DNA from: JAJRTA01 sp965603125
GTDB taxonomy: Bacteria; Zixibacteria; MSB-5A5; GN15; FEB-12
Assembly: GCA_965603125.1 (NCBI GenBank)
Contig: CBFDBU010000045.1
Location: 1-8,950, forward strand
Length of the DNA: 8,950 nt
Direction: 5' to 3'
A program made the translations under genes and the position numbers. Below the pieces are notes generated by a model that did no database searches, was not told the origin of the DNA, and was given only the letters and a program-made list of their open reading frames with translations. Every line of letters begins with the position of its first letter. The first letter of the stretch is position 1. Below, piece after piece: positions 1 through 6,033 of the stretch.

Positions 1-53
1 CGAAAGAGACGCTGCTTGAAAAAACAATTTACACAACTCTTGACAGGAACTCG
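1..53. other. Left flank of the IS21-family element, no gene seen
   Basis: This short AT-rich stretch precedes the first insertion sequence. No coding frame can be assigned. It contains TTGACA at 40-45, but no convincing -10 box lies 16-18 nt downstream. I could not find a 4-8 bp target duplication shared with the DNA after the right end of the element. Confidence 0.4.
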
Positions 54-82
54 AGTAAAAAGGGCGGTTTAAAAGGGTACCA
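54..82 (+). repeat. Left terminal repeat of IS21-family element (diverged)
   Basis: The sequence from GTAAA at 55 through GGGCGG, TTTAAAAG and GGTACCA at 82 matches the inverted right-end motif TGTAAATGGCGGAGTAAAAG followed by TACCA, with small insertions and substitutions. It is the expected binding site for IstA at the transposon end. Unlike the right end, only one clear copy is visible here. Confidence 0.6.
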
Positions 83-92
83 TTCCTGGTAT

Positions 93-129
93 CTCTCGCG
101 GTAGAACTTAGATGATCTACCAGCGAGAG
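93..129 (+). promoter_or_regulatory. Hairpin overlapping the istA ribosome-binding site
   Basis: CTCTCGCGGTAGA (93-105) pairs with TCTACCAGCGAGAG (116-129): 13 base pairs with one bulged A at 122 and a 10-nt loop. The 3' arm contains GAGAG, part of the only well-spaced Shine-Dalgarno for istA (GAGAGGG, 125-131, six bases before the ATG at 138). In RNA the structure should hide that site. By analogy with other insertion sequences (IS10, IS50), such hairpins limit transposase translation from transcripts entering from outside. That role is inferred here. Confidence 0.6.
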
Positions 130-137
130 GGAAAGGA

Positions 138-1643
138 ATGAAGACCATGTTCGAGTACGATCTTGTCCGCCGGCTGTACTACCGCAACGGATTGAGCAAG
201 CATGAGATATCGCGGCGTACCGGCCTGCACCGCAAGACGATAAACAAGATGCTTTTGTACGCCCGACCGCCGGGTTACCGGTTGAGTCGTCCCCGCCCCA
301 AGAGCAAGCTGGATCCCTTTCTTGGCATCATCGACCAGATTCTCGAGGATGACCAGAAGGCCCCCCGCAAACAGCGCCATACGGCCAGGCGCATTCTGGT
401 CCGTCTGCAACAGGAGTATGGTTTTGCTGGTTCCTACACGATCGTGAAGGACTACGTTCGGGAGAAGAGGATACGGCTCAGAGAGGTGTTCTTCCCTCTT
501 GAACATCGTCATGGAACCAGCCAGGTGGACTTTGGAGAGGCCCGGGTTGTCATCGATGGCCAACCGTTGAAGGCTCATGTCTTCTGCATGGCTCTTCCTT
601 ACAGTGACGCCATCTTCGTCAAAGCATATCCGACCGAAGCTCTGGAGGCCGTTCAGGATGGTCATAACGCCGCCTATGCCTTCTTCGAGGGCGTTCCTCC
701 GACAGGTCTGTACGACAACATGAGCACGGCCGTCAAGGCTATTCTCAAGGGTCCGAGTCGCGATCTAACTGACGGTTTCCTAGCCCTTCGCAGTCACTAT
801 CTGTTCACTTCTAACTTCTGCAATGTTGGTCGGCCGAACGAGAAGGGCGTGGTAGAGCGGCTGGTAGGGTATGTTCGCCGGAACTTTTTGGTGCCGATCC
901 CGCGCTTCGCCAGCTGGGAGAGGCTCAACTCGTACCTGCTCGATCAGTGCCGGGAGCGGCTGTCACGGAAGGCGACAGGCAAGGACCAAACGATCGGTGA
1001 GCTTCTCAATGAAGAGCGCTATACCTTTCTGCCACTGCCGACGGAGCCTTATGATGCCTGCCGAGTTGAATCGCGCAAAGTTACCAGCCTGTCGTTGGTC
1101 CGTTTTAAGACCAACAGCTACTCGGTGCCGGTTGAATATGCCTATCGGGATGTGACCGTCAAGGTGTATGTTTTCCATGTTGAGATTTGTCATAAGGATG
1201 CCGTTATCGCTTGCCATGAGCGCTGCTTTGAGAAGAACGAGTTTATCTTTGACCCGGTCCATTATCTGCCTCTGCTGGAGCGTAAGCCGGGCGGGTTGGA
1301 CGGTGCCATGCCGTTCACGTTCTGGGAGTTACCGGGCTGTTTTCAGACGCTGCGGCGCTACCTCGAAGCCAGGGACGGCAGCAGAGGCAAGCGTGAGTAT
1401 GTCATGATTCTGCAGCTGCTGAGAGACTTCCGGGTATCCGAGGTAAAACGGGCCATTGAGAAGGCGCTGGATTACAATTGTGTGAATATCGAATCGATCA
1501 ACATGCTGCTGCTTTCATCCCGGGAACCGTCATTTGAAGCGGTACCGCTTTCACCTGAGAGACTGGCGGGCCTGCCGAAGGTTCACATTGCCGACGCCGA
1601 TGCCTCCTGCTACCGGGATCTTCTGAGAGGAGGTGACCTGTGA
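138..1643 (+). CDS. istA: IS21-family transposase IstA
   Basis: DDE/RNase H-fold transposase that cuts and joins the ends of its IS21-family element, working with IstB. The 501-residue length is normal for the family. A helix-turn-helix lies at about residues 20-40 (HEISRRTGLHRKTINKML). The catalytic core follows: D131 in SQVDFGE, D193 in LYDNM, and a glutamate in NEKGVVERLVGYVRR (E240 most likely, E235 the alternative). The C-terminal region has the usual RFKTNSYSVPVEY beta-rich segment. The ATG at 138 is chosen because GAGAGGG stands six bases upstream. The stop overlaps the istB start (GTGA, 1640-1643), so the two are translationally coupled. No frameshift or missing catalytic residue is visible, so the gene looks functional. 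Confidence 0.95.
   Translation: MKTMFEYDLVRRLYYRNGLSKHEISRRTGLHRKTINKMLLYARPPGYRLSRPRPKSKLDPFLGIIDQILEDDQKAPRKQRHTARRILVRLQQEYGFAGSYTIVKDYVREKRIRLREVFFPLEHRHGTSQVDFGEARVVIDGQPLKAHVFCMALPYSDAIFVKAYPTEALEAVQDGHNAAYAFFEGVPPTGLYDNMSTAVKAILKGPSRDLTDGFLALRSHYLFTSNFCNVGRPNEKGVVERLVGYVRRNFLVPIPRFASWERLNSYLLDQCRERLSRKATGKDQTIGELLNEERYTFLPLPTEPYDACRVESRKVTSLSLVRFKTNSYSVPVEYAYRDVTVKVYVFHVEICHKDAVIACHERCFEKNEFIFDPVHYLPLLERKPGGLDGAMPFTFWELPGCFQTLRRYLEARDGSRGKREYVMILQLLRDFRVSEVKRAIEKALDYNCVNIESINMLLLSSREPSFEAVPLSPERLAGLPKVHIADADASCYRDLLRGGDL
1628..1636 (+). promoter_or_regulatory. Strong Shine-Dalgarno for istB
   Basis: AGGAGGTGA is a full-length complement of the 3' end of 16S rRNA and lies inside the last codons of istA. 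Its core GGAGG is six bases from the GTG at 1640, which decides that start codon. Together with the 4-nt gene overlap it allows high IstB synthesis after istA has been translated. Confidence 0.8.
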
Positions 1644-2470
1644 GTTCAGGCGACGCTTCGGTACTTTTGTCTCATCACCTCAAGGCGCTCAAACTGCCGG
1701 TCTTTCTTCGGGAGTACTCGAAGGTGGCCGCTCAGTGCGCCAAAGAGAAGAATGACTCGGCCCGGTTCCTGCTGGAGTTGTCCGAGTTGGAACTGATTGA
1801 ACGCGAGAAGAAAGGTGCCGAACGGAGAGTCCGGGAAACCGGCTTTCCCGTGATCAAGACCCTTGACAGCTTTGACTTCAAGGCCATCCCCTCGCTGAAC
1901 AAACGACTGGTCATGGAGCTGGTGCGAGGTGAGTATATCCAAAAGCGGGAGAATGTGCTGGCGGTAGGCAACTCAGGCACCGGTAAAACTCATCTGGCCA
2001 TCGCCCTGGGTCTGTGTGCCTGCCAGGAAGGCCGCAGGGTAAAGTTCTTCACCGCCGCCGGATTGGTCACCGCCCTGACCGAGGCCAGAGACGACAAGGC
2101 CCTGCTCCGATTCAAAAAACAACTGCCTCGCAAGAACCTGGTCATTGTCGACGAGTTCGGCTACGTCCCCTTCTCCAAGACGGGAGCAGAGCTGCTGTTT
2201 GAGTTCTTTGCCGAACGGTATGAGCGAGGCAGTGTAATCGTAACCACCAACCTGCCCTTTGACCAGTGGACCGAAGTCTTAGGCAGTGAGCGGCTCACCG
2301 GCGCACTGCTGGACCGTCTCACTCACCGGGTCCATATCCTTGAAATGAACGGCGAAAGCTACCGCTTCAGAGAGTCTGTCCGCCGCCTGGGAAAGAAAAC
2401 GGCCGTGCCGAAACAGCCGCAACTTAGCCAAACAAACAACAAACAGAAACAAACGAAGAAAGAACTGTAG
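1640..2470 (+). CDS. istB: IS21-family helper ATPase IstB
   Basis: AAA+ ATPase related to DnaC/DnaA that helps IstA choose target DNA and assemble the strand-transfer complex. The protein has 276 residues, slightly longer than the usual 245-265 because of a Gln/Asn/Lys-rich tail (PQLSQTNNKQKQTKKEL). The N-terminal helical region (1-95) contacts the transposase in studied members. Walker A is GNSGTGKT (110-117), Walker B is LVIVDEFG (167-174, D171/E172), and the sensor-1 motif is TTN (202-204). The segment SERLTGALLDRLTHRVHILEMNGESYR is typical IstB. Translation starts at a GTG within the istA stop, led by a perfect ribosome-binding site. The gene is intact. Confidence 0.95.
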   Translation: MSSGDASVLLSHHLKALKLPVFLREYSKVAAQCAKEKNDSARFLLELSELELIEREKKGAERRVRETGFPVIKTLDSFDFKAIPSLNKRLVMELVRGEYIQKRENVLAVGNSGTGKTHLAIALGLCACQEGRRVKFFTAAGLVTALTEARDDKALLRFKKQLPRKNLVIVDEFGYVPFSKTGAELLFEFFAERYERGSVIVTTNLPFDQWTEVLGSERLTGALLDRLTHRVHILEMNGESYRFRESVRRLGKKTAVPKQPQLSQTNNKQKQTKKEL

Positions 2471-2483
2471 AATGTAATTGACC

Positions 2484-2507
2484 GCCCTCGATCAGAGGGC
2501 TAACTTT
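2484..2507 (+). terminator. Possible weak intrinsic terminator after istB
   Basis: GCCCTC (2484-2489) and GAGGGC (2495-2500) form a perfect 6-bp stem with a GATCA loop, 13 bases after the istB stop. The following TAACTTTG is only modestly T-rich, so this is a weak terminator or simply a hairpin inside the transposon end. Confidence 0.4.
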
Positions 2508-2516
2508 GTGCCCAGG

Positions 2517-2596
2517 TGGTACACTTTTCGACCGCCCCTTGGTACACTTTTACTCCGCCATTTACACCTTGGTAGACTTTTACTCCGCCATTTACA
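2517..2596 (+). repeat. Right terminal repeats of IS21-family element (three copies)
   Basis: Three direct copies start at 2517, 2540 and 2570. Each begins TGGTACACTTTT or TGGTAGACTTTT. The second and third continue ACTCCGCCATTTACA almost identically. The first diverges after the T run (CGACCGCCCC) and lacks ATTTACA. Spacing is 23 and 30 bp. Multiple terminal transposase-binding sites are characteristic of IS21-family ends. The outermost copy ends at 2596, giving the tip TGTAAATGG on the minus strand. Confidence 0.8.
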
Positions 2597-2693
2597 GATG
2601 TCCTCTAATCAGGGATAATTGGCGACAAAGATGCGCTCACGGGTGGTTGTACTCGCCACTTATCCCATGTCAACCACAGCCCACACGATGGGT

Positions 2694-3503
2694 TCACGGC
2701 CAGTCGTAGCCGTAAACGACTCGGTGTATCAACTCGCCGGTCATTGCATCGACTACGCTTCGGCTCACGATATGGCAGCGGCCCTGCCACGGGTAGCTAC
2801 CATGGTATGGTCCACGAGCCTGGACTGGATTAGTCTCCGAACCGGGCTGTAGAGTGTGCGTATCAATTGTCCACGCTGGAAGCGTGTCTGAGCGAAACAC
2901 ATAGTGCACGACGTAGTGGCCAACCATTAGACCCGCAGTCAGCGGTGAACCGCACAGACCCCTTACATTGAGAACCTCGAGAAAAGTCATTCCGGGTGCA
3001 TCAATGGGAAAACCCAGGAATTTCTCTCCATTCAGACTCCGAATCTGTTTCTCCGACGTGTCAGCGGGTATGGTATAGCCGGGGTTGTACTCATCGCCGC
3101 TGTTCAGTAGTCGTATCTCAAACAGACGACCCGTAGCTGAGTCAATAGTAACTCTAACGTCCTTGGGATACTTCAATACCACATCAGGCTTGGCCCAGTC
3201 CAAATCGAGGATAACGTCTTGTACGTCAACCTGCCACACTGTACGACCGTTGATACTGTCTGACAGGAACGGCGTCGTAGAATCCCGCGCGATTGTTAGA
3301 CGAGCCATCTCCCATCGATCCTTGGTGTCCAGACCCTCAAGCTTGTCAAAGCCGGTGTAGGCGAGGGCACGTTCAACAGCTTCCTCAGCGGTGGTAACAG
3401 GAACATAGTCTGCTTTTGCAGTCGTCTGAGTCATGGCGGCCGGGCAAATGAGACAGACGGTAGATATCACTGCGCAGATCAATAGCATGTGACGAGACTT
3501 CAT
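2694..3503 (-). CDS. Exported protein with PepSY-like segments, function unknown
   Basis: A 269-residue protein. The ATG at 3503 is chosen because AGGAG stands six bases upstream (complement of 3510-3514) and because a signal peptide follows at once: MKSRH, then a hydrophobic core (about residues 6-22) and a polar Ala-rich stretch with probable cleavage near residues 24-31. The frame is open upstream but lacks coding character there. The mature part has two segments resembling PepSY modules: VWQVDVQDV followed by VRVTIDSATGRLFEIRL, and near the C-terminus SRSVVDAMTGELIHRVVYGY. PepSY-type domains are small secreted or periplasmic folds often linked to peptidase inhibition. The resemblance is by eye and the role is unknown. 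It is 55 bp downstream of the other minus-strand reading frame, so the two may have formed an operon. It may belong to the resident chromosome. Confidence 0.7.
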   Translation of the reverse strand: MKSRHMLLICAVISTVCLICPAAMTQTTAKADYVPVTTAEEAVERALAYTGFDKLEGLDTKDRWEMARLTIARDSTTPFLSDSINGRTVWQVDVQDVILDLDWAKPDVVLKYPKDVRVTIDSATGRLFEIRLLNSGDEYNPGYTIPADTSEKQIRSLNGEKFLGFPIDAPGMTFLEVLNVRGLCGSPLTAGLMVGHYVVHYVFRSDTLPAWTIDTHTLQPGSETNPVQARGPYHGSYPWQGRCHIVSRSVVDAMTGELIHRVVYGYDWP

Positions 3504-3558
3504 ATCAAACTCCTCTTTCCTTATACTCTCTTGCAGGCTCGCAATCTCTGGACGATCT

Positions 3559-4035
3559 TCACTGCGGATTGATATCCCAAATTCTAAAATCGTCGTATCC
3601 CGAAAAGTAGTGGAGATCCCATTCTGCCCTATTGGACGTACCAATAGTGTCAGGTGGGCAATCAAACTGGGCGTCGTAGTAGTACCCTCCTCCGTCGAAG
3701 CTGTACTGACAGCGAGCGAACTCGCATTTGTTACTGGAGGTCCCAGGCATGTCGGTCTCATGTCCGGCAATCTCGCCCGACCAGACGGCCCACTCACCAG
3801 AGCTGGCTGTCCATTCTCCCGGGTCATGATCCCAGTATGAGACCCAGTTGTTGTTGAAGTAGACGTAAACTATGTTAGCCAATGTGTCAACTGACAGTTC
3901 GTATTCGTTGCAGGTGCCATCGGCGGGGGGGGAGTGGTCGACATCGTAGAGCACGACGGTCATCCAGCCTTCCTGGTAAAGAGCGGCGATGAGCTGCCAG
4001 TGGTGGATGAACATATTGTTGACGGCGTGGCTCAC
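3559..4035 (-). CDS. 3' fragment of an aromatic-rich protein, 5' end lost
   Basis: The frame encodes about 158 residues rich in Trp, Tyr and Asp (for example NNNWVSYWDHDPGEWT and YSFDGGGYYYDAQFDC), with several cysteines. This composition suggests a secreted or surface beta-rich protein. I do not recognise a family. The first usable codon is a GTG at 4035 with no ribosome-binding site, and the frame stays open into sequence that codes on the other strand for the ATPase. The original 5' end, including any signal peptide, therefore seems to have been removed at about 4037. An internal ATG at 4014 is also without a ribosome-binding site. The fragment contains a run of eight C on this strand (3925-3932). 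It lies 55 bp upstream of the exported-protein gene in the same direction. Confidence 0.55.
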   Translation of the reverse strand: MSHAVNNMFIHHWQLIAALYQEGWMTVVLYDVDHSPPADGTCNEYELSVDTLANIVYVYFNNNWVSYWDHDPGEWTASSGEWAVWSGEIAGHETDMPGTSSNKCEFARCQYSFDGGGYYYDAQFDCPPDTIGTSNRAEWDLHYFSGYDDFRIWDINPQ

Positions 4036-4048
4036 AGACCACCCCGTC
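4021..4048. other. Imperfect hairpin at the probable rearrangement junction
   Basis: GACGGCGTGG (4021-4030) and CCACCCCGTC (4039-4048) pair at 9 of 10 positions around the 8-nt loop CTCACAGA. The structure sits where two opposite reading frames both lose their 5' ends. It may be a recombination or breakpoint site, or a chance stem. Confidence 0.45.
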
Positions 4049-5244
4049 GCGATAAGATACCCTGGCTGCTCCCCCGAGCAGACGACGTTCTGGGCCTCAG
4101 CGATATTGAGCAGTCACTGTCTATCCAGGAGCGCGATGCTGCGCTGTACGAGGACCTGCGAAAATACCACAAGGGCATAAGCGAGTTACCCGATGACAGC
4201 TACTACGACCTCATCACCGCCTGGGACATGCACACCTACCTGCCGGAGAACTCTCATTATAGTCCCATTATCTGCCTCTACGCGGTGCCGGAGCGTGGCA
4301 AGAGCCGAACCGGCAAAGGGATGATAAACGTAGCCTATCGAGGTATCCATGTTGAATCACTGAGAGAAGCCTATCTGCTGCGTGTCGCCAACGATCTCGG
4401 AGCCTCTCTCTTTTTCGATGTCAGGGATATCTGGCGCAAGGCTGAGCGATCAAACAGCGAAGATATCCTGCTGCTACGTTTTGAACGGGGAGCGAAAGTG
4501 GCCAGGGTCCTCTATCCGGATCGAGGGGCGCACGAGGATATGAGGTACTACAATATCTTCGGTCCGACCGTTATCGGCACCAATGAGGGCGTACACCATA
4601 TCCTGGAGACAAGGGCAATCCAGATCAACATGCCCGAATCGACCAGGTCCTTTGAAAATGAGGTCACGCCAGGAAGCGCGCTGTCGTTGAAGGAGCGTCT
4701 GGTTCTCTTTCGCGCCCGTCATCTTGGTCAGACACTCCCTGACGTCGCCAAACCGGCAAAGGGTCGATTGGGTGATATTATGAAGCCGCTGCTGCAGATG
4801 ATACTTCTCGCCAGTCCGGAGCGGGAGCAGGGCTTTCGGCAGCTTGTTCGTGACCTCGATAGAGACCGCCATCTGGAGAAGTCTGACTCTGTTGAAGCCC
4901 AGATCGTGGCAGCCGTTGCGGCATTGGCAGACGATGTGGAGAACGGCATTCTGGCGGTCAAACGGATCACGGAGGAAGTGAATACGGGTCGGCCTGAGAG
5001 GTACCGTTTCACACCGCAGCGGGTGGGCAGGAAGCTCTGGGCCCTCGGATTCAAAAAGGCGAAGACAAAAACCGGGGCTTCTGCCTTAATCTGGGACCAG
5101 AACCTGGTAGGCAAGTTAGTGACGTCTTACGACCTTCCACAAACGTCAGTAACGTCAGTAATACCAGAAAGCAGGGCTGAAGATACTGACGTTACTGACA
5201 TTACTGACGTTTCTCACACCACATCTGAGGAGATCCCCTTCTGA
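4039..5244 (+). CDS. P-loop ATPase, primase/helicase type, N-terminally truncated
   Basis: About 400 residues are element-derived. The frame is also open back to an ATG at 3934, but those first 34 codons lie antisense to the minus-strand gene and are probably not native. Counting from that ATG, a P-loop candidate is ERGKSRTGKGM (G122-K128, with Gly where Ser/Thr usually follows the Lys), a Walker B-like strand ends in SLFFDVRDIW (D162), and PTVIGTNEGVHHILETR has a sensor-like Asn (N217) and an arginine. A winged-helix-like segment follows at about 347-388 (RYRFTPQRVGRKLWALGFKK). This order resembles the C-terminal half of replicative primase-helicase proteins of integrative elements (DUF3631/D5-like). 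No primase domain remains. The tail has repeated TSVTSV and TDVTDITDV triplets encoded by a 9-nt DNA repeat. The stop overlaps the next start by one base. Confidence 0.65.
   Translation, partial: PPRRDKIPWLLPRADDVLGLSDIEQSLSIQERDAALYEDLRKYHKGISELPDDSYYDLITAWDMHTYLPENSHYSPIICLYAVPERGKSRTGKGMINVAYRGIHVESLREAYLLRVANDLGASLFFDVRDIWRKAERSNSEDILLLRFERGAKVARVLYPDRGAHEDMRYYNIFGPTVIGTNEGVHHILETRAIQINMPESTRSFENEVTPGSALSLKERLVLFRARHLGQTLPDVAKPAKGRLGDIMKPLLQMILLASPEREQGFRQLVRDLDRDRHLEKSDSVEAQIVAAVAALADDVENGILAVKRITEEVNTGRPERYRFTPQRVGRKLWALGFKKAKTKTGASALIWDQNLVGKLVTSYDLPQTSVTSVIPESRAEDTDVTDITDVSHTTSEEIPF
5141..5212. repeat. 9-nt direct repeats forming a large inverted repeat
   Basis: Two tandem copies of CGTCAGTAA-like units (5144-5161) are followed about 25 bp later by three copies of the complementary ACTGACGTT/ACTGACATT units (5185-5211). 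Segment 5141-5160 pairs with 5193-5212 at 19 of 20 positions, and 5145-5160 pairs perfectly with 5184-5199. The block lies in the 3' end of the ATPase gene. Its period of nine keeps the frame (Thr-Ser-Val and Asp-Val-Thr repeats). It could act as iterons or as an RNA hairpin, which is inference. Confidence 0.75.
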
Positions 5245-5603
5245 TGCCCTCTGATGATCTGAAGCGCAGGATTGACGAGCTGGACGGGACGATACACGGC
5301 GCCCTGAAGGCGGCGCTGAAGGTCTGCCCTGGACATGGGTCCCGACGACAGGAAAGCAGCGAGGTTGCCGGTTACCGTCCACAGGCATCACCGCCGCCAG
5401 AGCAGCAAATGCCGTATCTGAATGTCCGCGGCCACCTTGTAATACCATTCTCATCTCCGGTGAAGTACCACTGGTGGCGGGAAGGGCAGTCGGTTTCGGC
5501 CACCCTGGCCGAACTCAAGGCGAGAATCACCACTCAATCGCCCCCTCACGGGGGTGAGCAAGCTAATAGCAAGGAGTTAAGACATGAAGAACTCTCAGTG
5601 TAA
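5244..5603 (+). CDS. Small accessory protein of the element, function unknown
   Basis: A 119-residue soluble protein with no membrane segment. The N-terminus is helical and charged (DDLKRRIDELDGTIHGALKAAL), the middle is Pro/Gln-rich, and the C-terminal half carries LVIPFSSPVKYHWWREGQSVSATLAEL. That IPF-x-KYHWW-GQS-TL pattern seems familiar to me from small proteins next to primase-type genes in integrated elements, but I cannot name a family. The ATG is fused to the ATPase stop (TGATG, 5242-5246) and AGGAG lies at 5228-5232, so translation is coupled to the ATPase. Its last 20 nt overlap the next gene. A link to replication is inferred only from position. Confidence 0.6.
   Translation: MPSDDLKRRIDELDGTIHGALKAALKVCPGHGSRRQESSEVAGYRPQASPPPEQQMPYLNVRGHLVIPFSSPVKYHWWREGQSVSATLAELKARITTQSPPHGGEQANSKELRHEELSV
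5541..5558 (+). promoter_or_regulatory. Two mutually exclusive short hairpins before the next gene
   Basis: CCCCC-TCAC-GGGGG (5541-5554) and CTCAC-GGGG-GTGAG (5545-5558) can each form a 5-bp stem with a 4-nt loop but share bases, so only one can exist at a time. They lie 13 bases before the Shine-Dalgarno AAGGAG (5571-5576) of the following gene, inside the preceding coding region. No T-tract follows, so this is not a terminator. A regulatory role is speculative. Confidence 0.3.
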
Positions 5604-6003
5604 ACAGACAAAGTCAAACGGAGAGCGTTGCCGTGCTAACGCCGTGTCGGGGTCGAAGTATTGCTTCTGGCACTCACCCGAACAGGAATCGGCCAGAAAG
5701 AAGGCCCGTCAGCGCGGTGGCCACGCGAGGATGCAGCCGAAGCAGGTCAAGACGCTATCCTCGGACACTCCAAATGCGAAGATCAAGTCCGCTGATGATG
5801 TTGTGGGGCTGTTGAGCGAGACGATCAACCAAGTGCGTCGCGGCGAAGTCGATCCTAAGATCGCCAACGCCGTGGGTTATCTGTCTGGGATCATATTGCG
5901 AGCTCGTGAGCAGGGTGACATTGAGGAGCGAATAGTAGAACTCGAGACGGCTGTCAAAAGCGGTGGCCGGGGAAAAGTCACCAAACTCCGGCCGTCGGCA
6001 TGA
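5584..6003 (+). CDS. Zinc-finger-like small protein of phage/plasmid type
   Basis: A 139-residue protein. Its first 32 residues have the pattern C6, C16, C27, H30 (SQCKQTKSNGERCRANA, then KYCFWHSPE), a short zinc-binding motif resembling the DUF5763-type proteins common in phages and mobile elements. The next part is basic (ARKKARQRGGHAR), followed by a helical region, about 69-124 (SADDVVGLLSETINQVRRGEVD, then IANAVGYLSGIILRAREQGDIEERI), that may mediate oligomerisation or nucleic-acid contact. The exact biochemical role is unknown. The ATG at 5584 has AAGGAG seven bases upstream and lies inside the end of the previous gene (20-nt overlap, different frame). The next gene starts 30 bases after its stop. 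Confidence 0.7.
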   Translation: MKNSQCKQTKSNGERCRANAVSGSKYCFWHSPEQESARKKARQRGGHARMQPKQVKTLSSDTPNAKIKSADDVVGLLSETINQVRRGEVDPKIANAVGYLSGIILRAREQGDIEERIVELETAVKSGGRGKVTKLRPSA

Positions 6004-6033
6004 GCAAAGTAACTCTCAGAAGGAGAATGCTTG

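Larger units (their letters stand above)
54..2596 (+). mobile_element. IS21-family insertion sequence (istA-istB)
   Basis: A two-gene transposon of the IS21 family: a DDE transposase gene (istA) overlapping an AAA+ ATPase gene (istB), bounded by related terminal sequences. The right end carries several direct copies of a motif that reads, from the tip inward, TGTAAATGGCGGAGTAAAAG. The left end has a single related copy (GTAAA, then GGGCGG, TTTAAAAG and GGTACCA, from 55 to 82) in the opposite orientation. Both genes are intact. The exact outer limits are uncertain: some resemblance between the ends continues outside the quoted tips, and a TGTCGCC tip at 2627 (read inward on the minus strand) is an alternative right boundary. 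No target-site duplication was found. Confidence 0.85.

Noticed and set aside
40..75. TTGACA at 40-45 as the -35 box of an istA promoter
   Set aside because: No -10-like hexamer lies 16-18 bp downstream. TTAAAA at 69-74 is too far away.
2506..2852. Small plus-strand open frames after the IS21 element
   Set aside because: One is the translated terminal repeat array, the other mirrors the minus-strand exported-protein gene. Neither has a ribosome-binding site or recognisable domain.
3934..4036. The ATG at 3934 as native start of the ATPase
   Set aside because: The first 34 codons are exactly antisense to a frame with better protein character, and they carry no family-like sequence. The native start was probably lost at the junction.
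3960..4050. Serine-recombinase attachment site at the left junction
   Set aside because: The other end of the element is hidden behind the IS insertions, so no matching core can be compared, and an att site would not explain loss of the ATPase N-terminus.
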